A stretch of DNA of 28,377 nt from Bacilli bacterium (GCA_028684735.1 JAQUFI010000006.1:1-28377), one strand, 5' to 3'; positions 15,590 to 23,889 are shown, counted from the first letter of the stretch. The notes: generated by a model not told the origin, from the letters alone. Numbers and translations are program-made.

Positions 15590-15676
15590 TTAAAATTCAA
15601 AAACATTATTATCCTTATCAACATATCCGATAATACAAGTAGCTCCCATTTTTTCTAATTCTTCTTTAAACTCTAA
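15590..15676 (-). other. In-frame 3' continuation of the B3/4-domain gene beyond a TAA
   Basis: Directly after the TAA at 15679..15677 the same frame stays open for 28 codons to another TAA at 15592..15590. It encodes a plausible C-terminal helix and strand (E-F-K-E-E-L-E-K-M, then C-I-I-G-Y-V-D-K-D-N). B3/4-domain proteins commonly end in such a segment, so this looks like the original end of the gene cut off by a nonsense codon or a sequence error. Confidence 0.6.
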
Positions 15677-16285
15677 TTAGAGTTTTAATAAAGATTCTTT
15701 GTTTTCTAAAAAACCATCTAATGGTATAAATGCATTTTTAACGGTATGATTAATTTTACCATTTTCCCCTTGTCTCCATGTCCACCTTCTCGTTCGAACA
15801 TCATTCCCACTAACGTAGATAACTTCCCCTTCATCAGGCGTTTCTACTTCACTTGAACCAAATGGCAGAAACTTATCACTTGAATTCGCAAACCTAATTT
15901 CAATATCACCTGCTAGTTTATCGATATCATGAATACCAATCGGTATCATATATTTTAAAGATAAGGCATTTCCTAAATCAACTAAGGGATTAATATGAGG
16001 AATAAAACCTGATTTAATCGTCCTTCCAACTAATGATTCAATTGAACACATAAATTTATTGGGATTGATGCCTAATAATTCAAAAGCTTCACGATAGAGG
16101 ATAATCTTTGGTAGTTCTTTAGCTTTCATATCCTTATATTCTTCCTTTATCAAAAGAAGTTGTTCTTCTAATTTATCTTTAATAAACTCATATTCACTAC
16201 TATTATCAATATTCTTAGCAATAATAACTCCAAAATATGCATTAGGTACTTTATTAAAGAATTCTTTATCAACTATAAACTTCAT
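15677..16285 (-). CDS. B3/4 domain protein (stand-alone, relative of PheRS beta editing domain)
   Basis: A 202-residue stand-alone version of the B3/B4 domain found in the phenylalanyl-tRNA synthetase beta subunit, where it hydrolyses mischarged tRNA. Supporting segments are the L-Y-R-E-A-F stretch near 63, S-I-E-S-L-V-G-R near 83, P-H-I-N-P-L-V-D-L-G-N-A near 96-107, and R-T-R-R-W-T-W-R-Q-G-E at about 164-174, which is highly typical. Solo versions are of uncertain role; tRNA or aminoacyl-substrate binding is usually suggested. The ATG has AGGTGA upstream. The frame is closed by TAA, but a good protein-like continuation of 28 codons follows in the same frame, so this copy may be slightly truncated. 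Confidence 0.8.
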   Translation of the reverse strand: MKFIVDKEFFNKVPNAYFGVIIAKNIDNSSEYEFIKDKLEEQLLLIKEEYKDMKAKELPKIILYREAFELLGINPNKFMCSIESLVGRTIKSGFIPHINPLVDLGNALSLKYMIPIGIHDIDKLAGDIEIRFANSSDKFLPFGSSEVETPDEGEVIYVSGNDVRTRRWTWRQGENGKINHTVKNAFIPLDGFLENKESLLKL

Positions 16286-16318
16286 CTTGTCACCTATTTT
16301 AATCTTTCTATTTGGAAA

Positions 16319-16347
16319 ATTATACTATAATTCCTATAAAAAAACAA
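16319..16347 (-). promoter_or_regulatory. Possible promoter of the B3/4 gene, overlapping the LysM terminator
   Basis: TTGTTT (16347..16342), 17-base spacer, TATAAT (16324..16319). The -35 is formed from the end of the upstream terminator. Confidence 0.5.
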
Positions 16348-16362
16348 TCAACTGATTGTTTT
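16338..16362 (-). terminator. Terminator of the LysM gene
   Basis: Stem AAAACAATCA / TGATTGTTTT with a very short loop and a T7 tail, two bases after the TAA stop at 16365. Confidence 0.85.
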
Positions 16363-16364
16363 AA

Positions 16365-17114
16365 TTAACTAGGTATTCTAAGTCTTTGACCAATACTAAG
16401 AAGATTACTCGTTAAATTATTATAACTCATTAATTCACTAACGGTGGTATTAAACTTACGCGCAATACTCCATAAACTATCTCCCCTTTGAACGGTATAA
16501 ACAGTCTCACTAACTGGTGGGATTATTTCTGATATCGGAACCATCAATCTTTGACCAATACTAAGATTATCACTAGTTAAATTATTTAGGTTTTTTAGAT
16601 TACTAACCGTTGTATTAAACCTTCGAGCAATACTCCATAAATTATCTCCTCGCTGAACAATATAAGTAGTCGTTTCTTCAGAAGGTTCCGTTGCTTCCGT
16701 TCCTGATATGGTCAATCTTTGACCAACACTAAGAAGGGTACTACTGAGATTATTAATTCGAATTAGTTGTTCGACTGAGATATTATACCTTCTAGCGATA
16801 CCCCATAACGTTTCTCCTGGTTGAACAATATGAAAACCAGCTTCACAGATAGCTAGTGGTGAATATAAATAAGTTAATGAACTCCAGGTATCACGACCAA
16901 CAATCCCATCAACCGTTAATCGATTATTTGATTGAAAGGCTCTAACACCTTGAGAAGTATTATTATCAAAGTTACCACTTATCTCACCTGTATAAAACAT
17001 CAACTGTCTTAACATCATCTGCAGTAAAAGAACATATCCACCTTGACTACCTTGTCTTAAAATTGGTCGTTCTAAAACAGGTGTATTAGCTAATAAAGTA
17101 AGTTCATTATCCAT
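16365..17114 (-). CDS. Peptidoglycan-binding protein with PG-binding-1 domain and three LysM repeats
   Basis: A 249-residue modular protein. Residues about 20-85 are a PG_binding_1 domain (L-R-Q-G-S-Q-G near 19-25, F-D-N-N-T near 49, V-D-G-I-V-G-R-D-T-W near 68-77). Three LysM domains follow at about 94-137, 150-193 and 206-249, each with a G-E-T-L-W or G-D-x-L-W-S-I-A-R core and ending in G-Q-R-L. No catalytic domain and no signal peptide are visible, so the protein either leaves the cell by another route or acts inside, as spore-envelope LysM proteins made in the mother cell do. It is divergent from the SpoIID-like gene at 17207, which also carries a PG-binding domain. GAGGGG precedes the ATG. 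Confidence 0.9.
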   Translation of the reverse strand: MDNELTLLANTPVLERPILRQGSQGGYVLLLQMMLRQLMFYTGEISGNFDNNTSQGVRAFQSNNRLTVDGIVGRDTWSSLTYLYSPLAICEAGFHIVQPGETLWGIARRYNISVEQLIRINNLSSTLLSVGQRLTISGTEATEPSEETTTYIVQRGDNLWSIARRFNTTVSNLKNLNNLTSDNLSIGQRLMVPISEIIPPVSETVYTVQRGDSLWSIARKFNTTVSELMSYNNLTSNLLSIGQRLRIPS

Positions 17115-17135
17115 ATATATCCCCTCTTCTATAGT

Positions 17136-17141
17136 ATTATA
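17136..17141 (-). promoter_or_regulatory. Possible -10 box of the LysM gene
   Basis: TATAAT on the minus strand, 21 bases before the ATG at 17114. No convincing -35, and no clear sporulation-sigma consensus. Confidence 0.35.
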
Positions 17142-17206
17142 TAATAGGCTTTAAAATTGGTGACATTTAGATTAGTGTTAGAATATATTGTAATAGAGGT
17201 GTATAT

Positions 17207-18436
17207 ATGGATAGAGGATATTTAATCGTCAGTGTCTTTGAACAAGGAGGTAAACAACCCATTTCAGGAGCCAATGTCATCGTTAGAGGTGAGAATTATC
17301 AAGAACGTTTTCTAACTGATAGTAATGGGAAAACCCCAACCATTGAACTTAGTGCTCCCTTAAAGGAATATTCTCTAACACCCCAAACCCAAGTTAGACC
17401 ATATTCAATATATCAATTAGAAGTAAGCAAACCAGGTTATGAGACGACCGTTATTAATGGGGTTCAAGTTTTCCCTGATGAAACTTCACTTCAAAAAGTC
17501 TTTTTACCTTTTTTAAACACTCCTTCAACGATTCAAGTTATGGCTACTCAAACTCTTCAAGAAAACATTGTTAACTTACCACCCCACTCCTTATGGCAAG
17601 ATACTCAAACACCCTCTCAGAATAATCGAGATGATGTTAGAGTATATCCGAACGTTTTAACCCCTGAATATATTATTGTTCATGATGGTGAACCTAGTAA
17701 TACAAGTGCTACTAAATACTATGTCCCCTTTATTGATTATATTAAAAATGTGGCTTCAGGTGAGATATATAGTACTTGGCCCACTGAAGCTTTAAAAGCT
17801 AATATCTATGCCATTATCTCATTTACGATGAATCGTATTTATACTGAGTGGTATCGTTCTCAAGGTTATAACTTCACCATCACTTCACTACCTAGGTATG
17901 ATCATACCTTTGTTTTTAATCGGACGATCTTCCAATCAATATCCGATGTTGTTGATCAGATATTTGATTCTTATATTCAATTACCAGGTCAAAACTACCC
18001 CTTCTTAGCTCAATATAACGATGGGATAAGAACTAATAATCCAGGTTGGTTAAGTCAATGGGGTTCTAAATCTCTAGCTGATCAAGGCTATAATGCCATC
18101 CAAATATTAAGATATTATTATCCTAGTAATTTAACTATTCAAACTTCTAATGATATCGAAGGTCTACCTACTTCTTTTCCTGGTTTTAACTTAAGGCTTG
18201 GTCTATGTGGTGAACCAACTAGACAACTTCAAACAATGCTTAATGTGATTAGTAATAATTATCCTCGAATTCCTAAAATCAATCCAGCTGATGGTCAATA
18301 CCAAGAAAGCACTAAACGAAGTGTGGAAGTCTTTCAAGAAGTATTTAGTATACCTATTACTGGGATTGTGGATATGACAACTTGGTATCGTATCTCTTAT
18401 ATCTATGTAGCAGTTAATAGAATGTTACAAACATAA
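17207..18436 (+). CDS. SpoIID-like protein with N-terminal carrier/CnaB-like and C-terminal PG-binding domains
   Basis: A 409-residue protein. Residues 4-100 are an Ig/transthyretin-like domain of the carboxypeptidase-regulatory type (I-S-G-A-N-V-I-V-R-G near 19-28). Residues about 150-310 resemble SpoIID/LytB lytic transglycosylase-like proteins: W-P-T-E-A-L-K-A at 191-198 with E194 at the catalytic position, and W-L-S-Q-W-G-S at 281-287 followed by L-R-Y-Y-Y-P. The normal G-H-G-V-G-M-S-Q stretch is replaced by N-N-P-G-W-L-S-Q, so the histidine of that motif is missing. Residues 335-395 are a PG_binding_1-like domain. No signal peptide is seen. GAGGTG lies 6 bases before the ATG. It is the only complete plus-strand gene here, divergent from the LysM gene. 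Confidence 0.82.
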   Translation: MDRGYLIVSVFEQGGKQPISGANVIVRGENYQERFLTDSNGKTPTIELSAPLKEYSLTPQTQVRPYSIYQLEVSKPGYETTVINGVQVFPDETSLQKVFLPFLNTPSTIQVMATQTLQENIVNLPPHSLWQDTQTPSQNNRDDVRVYPNVLTPEYIIVHDGEPSNTSATKYYVPFIDYIKNVASGEIYSTWPTEALKANIYAIISFTMNRIYTEWYRSQGYNFTITSLPRYDHTFVFNRTIFQSISDVVDQIFDSYIQLPGQNYPFLAQYNDGIRTNNPGWLSQWGSKSLADQGYNAIQILRYYYPSNLTIQTSNDIEGLPTSFPGFNLRLGLCGEPTRQLQTMLNVISNNYPRIPKINPADGQYQESTKRSVEVFQEVFSIPITGIVDMTTWYRISYIYVAVNRMLQT

Positions 18437-18462
18437 AAAAAACTAGAAATTCTAGTTTTTTT
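18436..18462. terminator. Bidirectional terminator between convergent genes
   Basis: Palindrome AAAACTAGAA.TTCTAGTTTT with T runs on both strands. The plus-strand TAA (18434-18436) abuts it, and the minus-strand TAG (18454..18452) lies inside. Confidence 0.88.
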
Positions 18463-19084
18463 CTTTAACACTTATCTTAAATGAATACCAAGCTGTATTA
18501 TCTCCATCTTCAATATCAATTTGAACAATATAATCACCACTAGTAATATTTGGTAATAATAAACTACCATCAGATTCATCAAATATTACTTTATAACTTA
18601 AGGGCATAAGTCCCTCATACCACGCTGTCTTATGGCCTTCATAAAGATATATTTTGGTAACATTACTTAAATTCATCGTATATATTTTAGAATTACTTAA
18701 GACTTCTAACACCTTTTCATAGTCCATACTAACTGGATCAATGGCATCTGCAGTCACATGTAACCACTTACCATCTACTTCTTTAGACCAAGTATAACTA
18801 CCCGTATTCCCAATAACATATTCATCTTTTTTATTTTCATTATAAACCGCAATTCGAAGTGGTCTTACATCATCATAATAATCGATAGGATGAAAATTAT
18901 TAGGAAAAAGAATAACTTCAGTCCCTGTTTTATATTCACCAAATTCAATCATTCTATTCCATTTAATAACCTTGTATAAAACAGCTTTGTATTCAACTGT
19001 TCCCCCATCTTTGTATTTTAGCCTAATGGGAATAATCAAGATAAGTAAGATGATAATAAGTATTAATAAATCTCTTCCTTTCAT
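18452..19084 (-). CDS. Membrane-anchored extracellular protein of unknown function
   Basis: A 210-residue protein with one N-terminal hydrophobic helix (residues 5-20), then a beta-rich body expected outside the membrane. The segment Y-K-D-G-G-T-V-E-Y-K-A-V-L-Y-K-V right after the helix recurs, to my recollection, in many small exported proteins of Firmicutes without known function. The C-terminal half (about 140-205) has alternating strands like an immunoglobulin-type fold. GGAGGAGG precedes the ATG. It begins 11 bases after the metallopeptidase-like gene in the same direction, so the two are probably co-transcribed. Confidence 0.65.
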   Translation of the reverse strand: MKGRDLLILIIILLILIIPIRLKYKDGGTVEYKAVLYKVIKWNRMIEFGEYKTGTEVILFPNNFHPIDYYDDVRPLRIAVYNENKKDEYVIGNTGSYTWSKEVDGKWLHVTADAIDPVSMDYEKVLEVLSNSKIYTMNLSNVTKIYLYEGHKTAWYEGLMPLSYKVIFDESDGSLLLPNITSGDYIVQIDIEDGDNTAWYSFKISVKEKN

Positions 19085-19095
19085 AATACCTCCTC

Positions 19096-20238
19096 CTATT
19101 TAAAAACTGATTTATTATTTAAAAAATCCTCTTTTAATTTATAAAACTCCTTGATACTTTCATCTAATCCTATATAGTTATGAGGATCTTTTTCCATGAC
19201 TTCTAACTTCTCAGGCGTTACTAACATTGCTTCAAAGATGTTTACAGAATTTTCTAATTCAGAAAAATCCTTATTTTCATAACTAGACTCAATCTTTTTC
19301 TTAAAATAAGTAACTAAAGTTGACTGAATATTAGCCAATACTGTTTGCTGACATTTCACATCCCTTAAATTAAAGTTATCTTCAATTCGCCTAAATAAAA
19401 CACTGGCAATTTCAGGTTCATCAATTAATTTATTAAGTTCATCTTCTATTTTTGATGTTCCTTCATTTCCAAAATAAGATTCGGCCATCACTTTTTTTCC
19501 TACAATTTGAATTAATTGATTAATAAATAAAGCTTCAATATAATATCCTGAAGCAATTTCAATCGTACCGGGAAAGCCTGCCATTGCAATAACTTCCGTC
19601 ATTCCTTCCGTTAATCCACGGTTGGAAAAATGTTTTTCAATTGCAGGATAAAGATCATATCCACAATAAGATAAACATGCCTTTTCATCATAATAACTAC
19701 TCGCCATATGAGATAACTCGTGAAGCAACGTTGCATTCGTATGAAGCCAAAAGAATTGTTCAGGATTTTCTGTTTTTTGACTAATTTTTAATAGTTCCTG
19801 ATGACTTGATACATCCATTATTAATTCATTTTTCCTCGTATTATATCTACCAGCTTCAGTATAAAAATACTTACTCGTACTTCCATCTAATTCTTGATTA
19901 ATTAAATCAAAGTTTAATTCTAATTTTAACGTTTCAAGATTACGATAAAAATTGTTATGATAATTCTCAGGTATAACTCTTTCTAAAAAATCAAAGAAAT
20001 ACATTAAATATTCATAATTATTTTCTAAAGATGGATTTTGTTTTGTAATTAGTTCTAACTTTTCACTATAATACTCAGTATTATTGGAACCACTAAAAAT
20101 TTCTTCAACTTCCTTTAACTCATTTTCTGTTAATTCAACTAATTCCCCTTCGACTTCTTTATAGTAGTTAACCATACCATTATTTCGATGAATCACAATA
20201 TTCCCTATATCTAAAATTACGATATCATTTTTATTCAT
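19096..20238 (-). CDS. Putative zinc metallopeptidase (HExxH)
   Basis: A 380-residue protein with H173-E-L-S-H177 in L-L-H-E-L-S-H-M-A-S and, 33 residues later, T-E211-G-M-T-E, a typical third zinc ligand of gluzincin-type peptidases. No signal peptide, membrane segment or known family is recognised. The N-terminal 90 residues are acidic and helical. I chose the ATG at 20238 with AGGTGA upstream; the 14-residue longer form starting at 20280 would be translated from the promoter (TGATATAAT). The co-directional gene for a membrane-anchored extracellular protein follows after 11 bases. Substrate unknown. Confidence 0.68.
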   Translation of the reverse strand: MNKNDIVILDIGNIVIHRNNGMVNYYKEVEGELVELTENELKEVEEIFSGSNNTEYYSEKLELITKQNPSLENNYEYLMYFFDFLERVIPENYHNNFYRNLETLKLELNFDLINQELDGSTSKYFYTEAGRYNTRKNELIMDVSSHQELLKISQKTENPEQFFWLHTNATLLHELSHMASSYYDEKACLSYCGYDLYPAIEKHFSNRGLTEGMTEVIAMAGFPGTIEIASGYYIEALFINQLIQIVGKKVMAESYFGNEGTSKIEDELNKLIDEPEIASVLFRRIEDNFNLRDVKCQQTVLANIQSTLVTYFKKKIESSYENKDFSELENSVNIFEAMLVTPEKLEVMEKDPHNYIGLDESIKEFYKLKEDFLNNKSVFK

Positions 20239-20254
20239 CTTATCACCTATTTCA

Positions 20255-20263
20255 ATTATATCA
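20255..20263 (-). promoter_or_regulatory. Extended -10 promoter of the metallopeptidase operon
   Basis: TGATATAAT on the minus strand, 16 bases before the ATG at 20238, directly after the plsC terminator. Confidence 0.7.
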
Positions 20264-20282
20264 TAATCTATTAAAATCATAT

Positions 20283-20308
20283 AAAAAAAGGAGTTCCCTC
20301 CCCTTTTA
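20283..20308 (-). terminator. Terminator of the lipid operon
   Basis: Stem AAAAGGGGAG / CTCCTTTTTT with G-T pairs and loop GGAA, T-rich tail. The TAA stop of plsC overlaps the stem base. Confidence 0.82.
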
Positions 20309-20914
20309 TTTTAAATTCTCTTTCATTAAATCACCAATAATAGTTCTTAATTTCTCATTGGCTTCTTTAAGGGATTCATCCTTTTCAACTTTAAAAGGAG
20401 TACCTAACCTTAAAGTTAAGTTATTTTCTTTACCTCTTTTATAACTTCCAGTAATCCCAAACGGAACAATCGTAGCTCCTGTTTTTTGAGCCATTGAAAC
20501 CGTTCCTAGTTTAAATGGTAGTAAGAATTCTTCTGTCTTATTCCTCGTTCCTTCGGGAAAGATACCCAAAGCTCCTCCACTGTTTAAAATATCAATAGCT
20601 CTTTCGGTAGCGTCAGTATCCTTAATTTGACGATTAACAGGAATACACCCAACAAACTTAAAAAACCATGCATGTTTAGAATCAAAGTATTCTTTCTTAG
20701 CCATATAATGAATTGGTCGTTTGGTACAGGCAATGGGTAGACATTGATCTAAAACGTGCATATGATTACCAGCAATAATAACAGGCCCATCACTAGGTAT
20801 AACACCCTTATTAATTAATTTAGGGTGGTAATAAAGTAAGAAAATGGGTTTTAAAATAAATCTCATTAATTTAAAACCAAATTCCCCTCTTCTACTATTC
20901 GTCTTTAGCTTCAT
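20306..20914 (-). CDS. plsC: 1-acyl-sn-glycerol-3-phosphate acyltransferase, copy A
   Basis: A PlsC-family acyltransferase that would add a fatty acyl chain to lysophosphatidate at the membrane. The catalytic H51-x4-D56 motif is in G-N-H-M-H-V-L-D, the substrate motif F-P-E-G-T-R is at 119-124, and V-P-F-G-I is further on. The start is uncertain. The ATG at 20914 has GGGTG 7 bases upstream and overlaps the end of the acyl-CoA synthetase gene. The ATG at 20866 aligns with the start of the paralogue at 22608 but has a poor ribosome-binding site. Last gene of a three-gene operon. Confidence 0.87.
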   Translation of the reverse strand: MKLKTNSRRGEFGFKLMRFILKPIFLLYYHPKLINKGVIPSDGPVIIAGNHMHVLDQCLPIACTKRPIHYMAKKEYFDSKHAWFFKFVGCIPVNRQIKDTDATERAIDILNSGGALGIFPEGTRNKTEEFLLPFKLGTVSMAQKTGATIVPFGITGSYKRGKENNLTLRLGTPFKVEKDESLKEANEKLRTIIGDLMKENLK

Positions 20915-22601
20915 CTTGCAACACCCGATAATCAACTTTCCCTACTAAAGTTGTAGGAAATTCATCTTTAAAAATATATTTAGCTGGAATTGAGAACTTT
21001 GGTAAATTCTTACGACATAAATTATCAATCTCTTTTTTTATCTTTAAAGTAGGTTTTTGTTCATCTTTTAAAACAATAAATGCTTTAGCTACTTCCATTT
21101 TATATTTATGAGGTGCTCCTACGACACAACACTTAGCGACACTCTCATGACTATTAATAATATTTTCAATATGTTGAGGATAGATATTATATCCACTTGA
21201 AACGATCATTCGTTTATATCTTAATTTATAAGTTACAATCCCATCTTTACTCATACTTCCAACATCACCAGTATGTAACCAGATGCGACCATCTTTATGT
21301 TTACGCAAAACCCTTTTCGTTTCTTCTTCCTGATTTAAATATCCTTTCATAATGGTTGGTCCATAAACACATATTTCTCCATCATAATTATATGGAACTT
21401 CCTTTTCGCTACCTTCTTCCACAATCTTATAATAATTTCCTGGTAGAGGAATTCCAATTGAGCAAGGAGCACCTAAATTCTTACTAGCAAATGAGGTTGC
21501 TGCAACTGCTTCTGATAAGCCATATCCTTGTTCAATAACAGCTGTTGAATTATGTTCCTTTAAAAATTCATTAACTCTATTTTTTAATGATTCTGTTAAA
21601 ATATCGCCACCTGAAATAACATTTTCCACAAATGATAGATCAACCTTTTTAAAACCTTTATTATTAAGCAATGCTTCATATAAAGTTGGTACACCAACAA
21701 GAATATTAGGGCGATATTTTTTAATTAAATTATCCGCTTTTTTAGCTTCAAACTTTGGTACTAAAATAGTTTCTCCACATAAAGCATAGATACAATGTGC
21801 CGAAATTCCTAACCCAAAACCATGAAAGATGGGCATAATGGTTAAAACCTTATCACCTTTTTTGAAATAACTAAATAATTGTCTACATTGAATGGTTAAA
21901 GCATTAAAGTTCCCATTCGTAAGAACAATATCTTTAGGTGTTCCGGTTGTTCCACCACTATGGATAATAATCGCATCACGATCAGATACTATATCCTTAG
22001 GTTCTATTTCTTCAACTCTAGAACCAGGATTATTAACTAAAAACTTTTTAAATTTAATAAATGGAGCAACTAACTTTTCTTCATTAAATAAGGTCTTGTT
22101 TTGTAGTTTATAACCAAACTTTAAATGCATCTTTAAAGAATTATCAGCATCGACAATAATGACATACTGTAACTTGGTATCTTCAATGATATTCTTAATC
22201 TTCTTTTTGTTAAAATCAAGCGTCACAATAATCTTACTATTAGCATTATTAAGATATTTTTTGATTTCTTCTTCTCCTGATAATGGGTGAACCATATTGG
22301 CTATCGCACCCATTTTATTTAAAGCATAAACACAGATAATTCCTTCCGGGAAATTAGGTAGACAAATCGTAACCGTATCACCAAACTTAACCCCATGTCT
22401 TTTAAAAGCTTCACAAGCGCGATCAATTTGACGCAAAAATCTTCGATAACTAACAACTGTTCCATAATAATTGTAAGCAGGAGCAAACGGATTCTCCACC
22501 ACCACTTCTTTTAAGACATCATACATACTTAGATTGGGAACTTCAATTTCATTTTTCTTAACATTATAATATTTCATCCATGGACTTTTTAATTTTCTCA
22601 T
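20895..22601 (-). CDS. Acyl-CoA/acyl-ACP synthetase (AMP-binding enzyme)
   Basis: A 568-residue ANL-superfamily enzyme that would activate a carboxylate, most likely a fatty acid, via an acyl-AMP. The P-loop H-S-G-G-T-T-G-T-P-K is at 214-223. G-Y-G-L-S-E-A, H-T-G-D-V-G and, near the C-terminus, the V-G-K-V segment carrying the catalytic lysine are all present. No membrane segment is obvious. It lies between two PlsC genes: 6 bases after one, and overlapping the next. This recalls the acyltransferase-acyl-ACP synthetase pairing of E. coli Aas, and suggests recycling or uptake of fatty acids into phospholipid. AGGTGA precedes the ATG. Confidence 0.88.
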   Translation of the reverse strand: MRKLKSPWMKYYNVKKNEIEVPNLSMYDVLKEVVVENPFAPAYNYYGTVVSYRRFLRQIDRACEAFKRHGVKFGDTVTICLPNFPEGIICVYALNKMGAIANMVHPLSGEEEIKKYLNNANSKIIVTLDFNKKKIKNIIEDTKLQYVIIVDADNSLKMHLKFGYKLQNKTLFNEEKLVAPFIKFKKFLVNNPGSRVEEIEPKDIVSDRDAIIIHSGGTTGTPKDIVLTNGNFNALTIQCRQLFSYFKKGDKVLTIMPIFHGFGLGISAHCIYALCGETILVPKFEAKKADNLIKKYRPNILVGVPTLYEALLNNKGFKKVDLSFVENVISGGDILTESLKNRVNEFLKEHNSTAVIEQGYGLSEAVAATSFASKNLGAPCSIGIPLPGNYYKIVEEGSEKEVPYNYDGEICVYGPTIMKGYLNQEEETKRVLRKHKDGRIWLHTGDVGSMSKDGIVTYKLRYKRMIVSSGYNIYPQHIENIINSHESVAKCCVVGAPHKYKMEVAKAFIVLKDEQKPTLKIKKEIDNLCRKNLPKFSIPAKYIFKDEFPTTLVGKVDYRVLQDEAKDE

Positions 22602-22607
22602 CTTACT

Positions 22608-23156
22608 TCACCTTTTTAATTCTTCCTCTATTATTTTCATTAGTTTTTTATTTTCTTTATCTAAATCACTAGAATTAACTTTAAATGGTTCCATAAACTT
22701 TATTTTTAATTTACTACCAAATATCTTATAATCACCACTTATCACAAAGGGAACAGTTGAAGCCTTAGTCTCATAACCCATTTTAACTGCCCCTATTTTA
22801 AAAGGCATAATCACATTGTCAGTGCGATTGATGGTCCCTTCAGGAAAAATTCCAATGACCCCATTTTCTTCTAAAACCTTAATCCCACTCGGTATGACAC
22901 TTTTATCTTTAATCCTACGATTAACAGGAATAACCCCTGCTGACTTAAAGAAATATCCTTTAATCCCTTTAAATAGTGTGTCTTTACCTAAAAAACGAAT
23001 ATTTCTTTTAGTACTACTCAAAAGTAATAAAGAATCAAAATTATGAGTATGATTACCAGCTAAGATAACTGGTCCTTTTTTACTTATATGATGAACGCCT
23101 ACTATCTTAGGTCGATAGATTACTTTCATTAAAAAAGTAATTAGCGGTTTAAACAT
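22608..23156 (-). CDS. plsC: 1-acyl-sn-glycerol-3-phosphate acyltransferase, copy B
   Basis: A second PlsC-family protein (182 residues) with H36-x4-D41 in G-N-H-T-H-N-F-D, F-P-E-G-T at 104-108, and V-P-F-V-I near 135. I chose the ATG at 23156, with GGGTG 7 bases upstream, which gives an N-terminus matching the paralogue (K-P-L-I-T-F-L-M-K-V-I-Y-R-P-K). The longer frame starts at a GTG at 23186. First gene of the operon plsC - acyl-CoA synthetase - plsC. The two acyltransferases share the active-site motifs but differ enough that distinct acyl or acceptor preferences are likely; this is inference. Confidence 0.85.
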   Translation of the reverse strand: MFKPLITFLMKVIYRPKIVGVHHISKKGPVILAGNHTHNFDSLLLLSSTKRNIRFLGKDTLFKGIKGYFFKSAGVIPVNRRIKDKSVIPSGIKVLEENGVIGIFPEGTINRTDNVIMPFKIGAVKMGYETKASTVPFVISGDYKIFGSKLKIKFMEPFKVNSSDLDKENKKLMKIIEEELKR

Positions 23157-23225
23157 TTTATACACCCACAAGTGAAAACACCTCACTTCAAATATAACCC
23201 TTTTTTTAGTTTTATATCCGTAAGT

Positions 23226-23234
23226 ATAATATCA
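23226..23234 (-). promoter_or_regulatory. Probable extended -10 promoter of the lipid operon
   Basis: TGATATTAT on the minus strand, about 70 bases before the chosen ATG at 23156. Confidence 0.45.
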
Positions 23235-23262
23235 TAAACACCTAAAAAAATCAATTTGGTAC

Positions 23263-23889
23263 CTACTTAATATTCTTTACTAATCCTTCCCATGGGACTT
23301 TAACCTTTTCATACCTTGTCATAACTACTTCTCTTAATTCAATAATCTCCCAGTCCTTAAAAAAAACTTCAATATCAACCTGATCAAAAAATCTTTTTTG
23401 AATCCCTTCTATCTCATAGTAGTGATTCTCTATTTCATTTCCTTCAACTGAACCATGATTGATATCATTTATTGAATTAACTCTAAATAATAGATAACCA
23501 TTATTTACTATTACTCTTTTTAATTCATTTAAAATCTTCCTTGTTTCTTCATAACTAAAGTAATGAAGACTTAAATCAGCAATGACTAAATCCGTACAAT
23601 TACCATCAAAAGGAAAACCATCTCGCATATCAAATTGATAAGATGGGACACTAGGTAAATACTTATTTACAATCTTAAGAGCCTCAGATGAATAATCACA
23701 AGCAATAACCTCTTTACCTCTTTCAATTAAATACAAACTATTATTACCTTGCCCACATCCTAAATCAATAATCGGCTTTTTACTCTTATTAATAATATCT
23801 AGATAACGATTTAACCAATCATCATATATAATTTTTCCTGTAAAATAGTCTCTATGTTTCTTATCCCATACATCTTTATAATCAGTCAT
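23263..23889 (-). CDS. Class I SAM-dependent methyltransferase
   Basis: A 208-residue cytosolic methyltransferase. Motif I D-L-G-C-G-Q-G-N-N (42-50) binds the SAM methionine and ribose side, A-C-D-Y-S follows as the acidic motif II, then F-D-M-R-D-G-F-P and L-S-L-H-Y-F. The product falls in the UbiE/TehB-like broad group; the acceptor cannot be read. I chose the ATG at 23889 with GGAGG 7 bases upstream; a GTG at 23901 overlaps that ribosome-binding site. A TGGTAAAAT box lies upstream. It is separated from the helicase gene by a terminator and from the lipid operon by a promoter. Confidence 0.85.
   Translation of the reverse strand: MTDYKDVWDKKHRDYFTGKIIYDDWLNRYLDIINKSKKPIIDLGCGQGNNSLYLIERGKEVIACDYSSEALKIVNKYLPSVPSYQFDMRDGFPFDGNCTDLVIADLSLHYFSYEETRKILNELKRVIVNNGYLLFRVNSINDINHGSVEGNEIENHYYEIEGIQKRFFDQVDIEVFFKDWEIIELREVVMTRYEKVKVPWEGLVKNIK

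Noticed and set aside
17115..17206. Sporulation sigma-factor promoters between the LysM and SpoIID-like genes
   Set aside because: I looked for sigma-E/K and sigma-F/G type -10 and -35 elements on both strands and found no convincing match; only a plain TATAAT on the minus strand.
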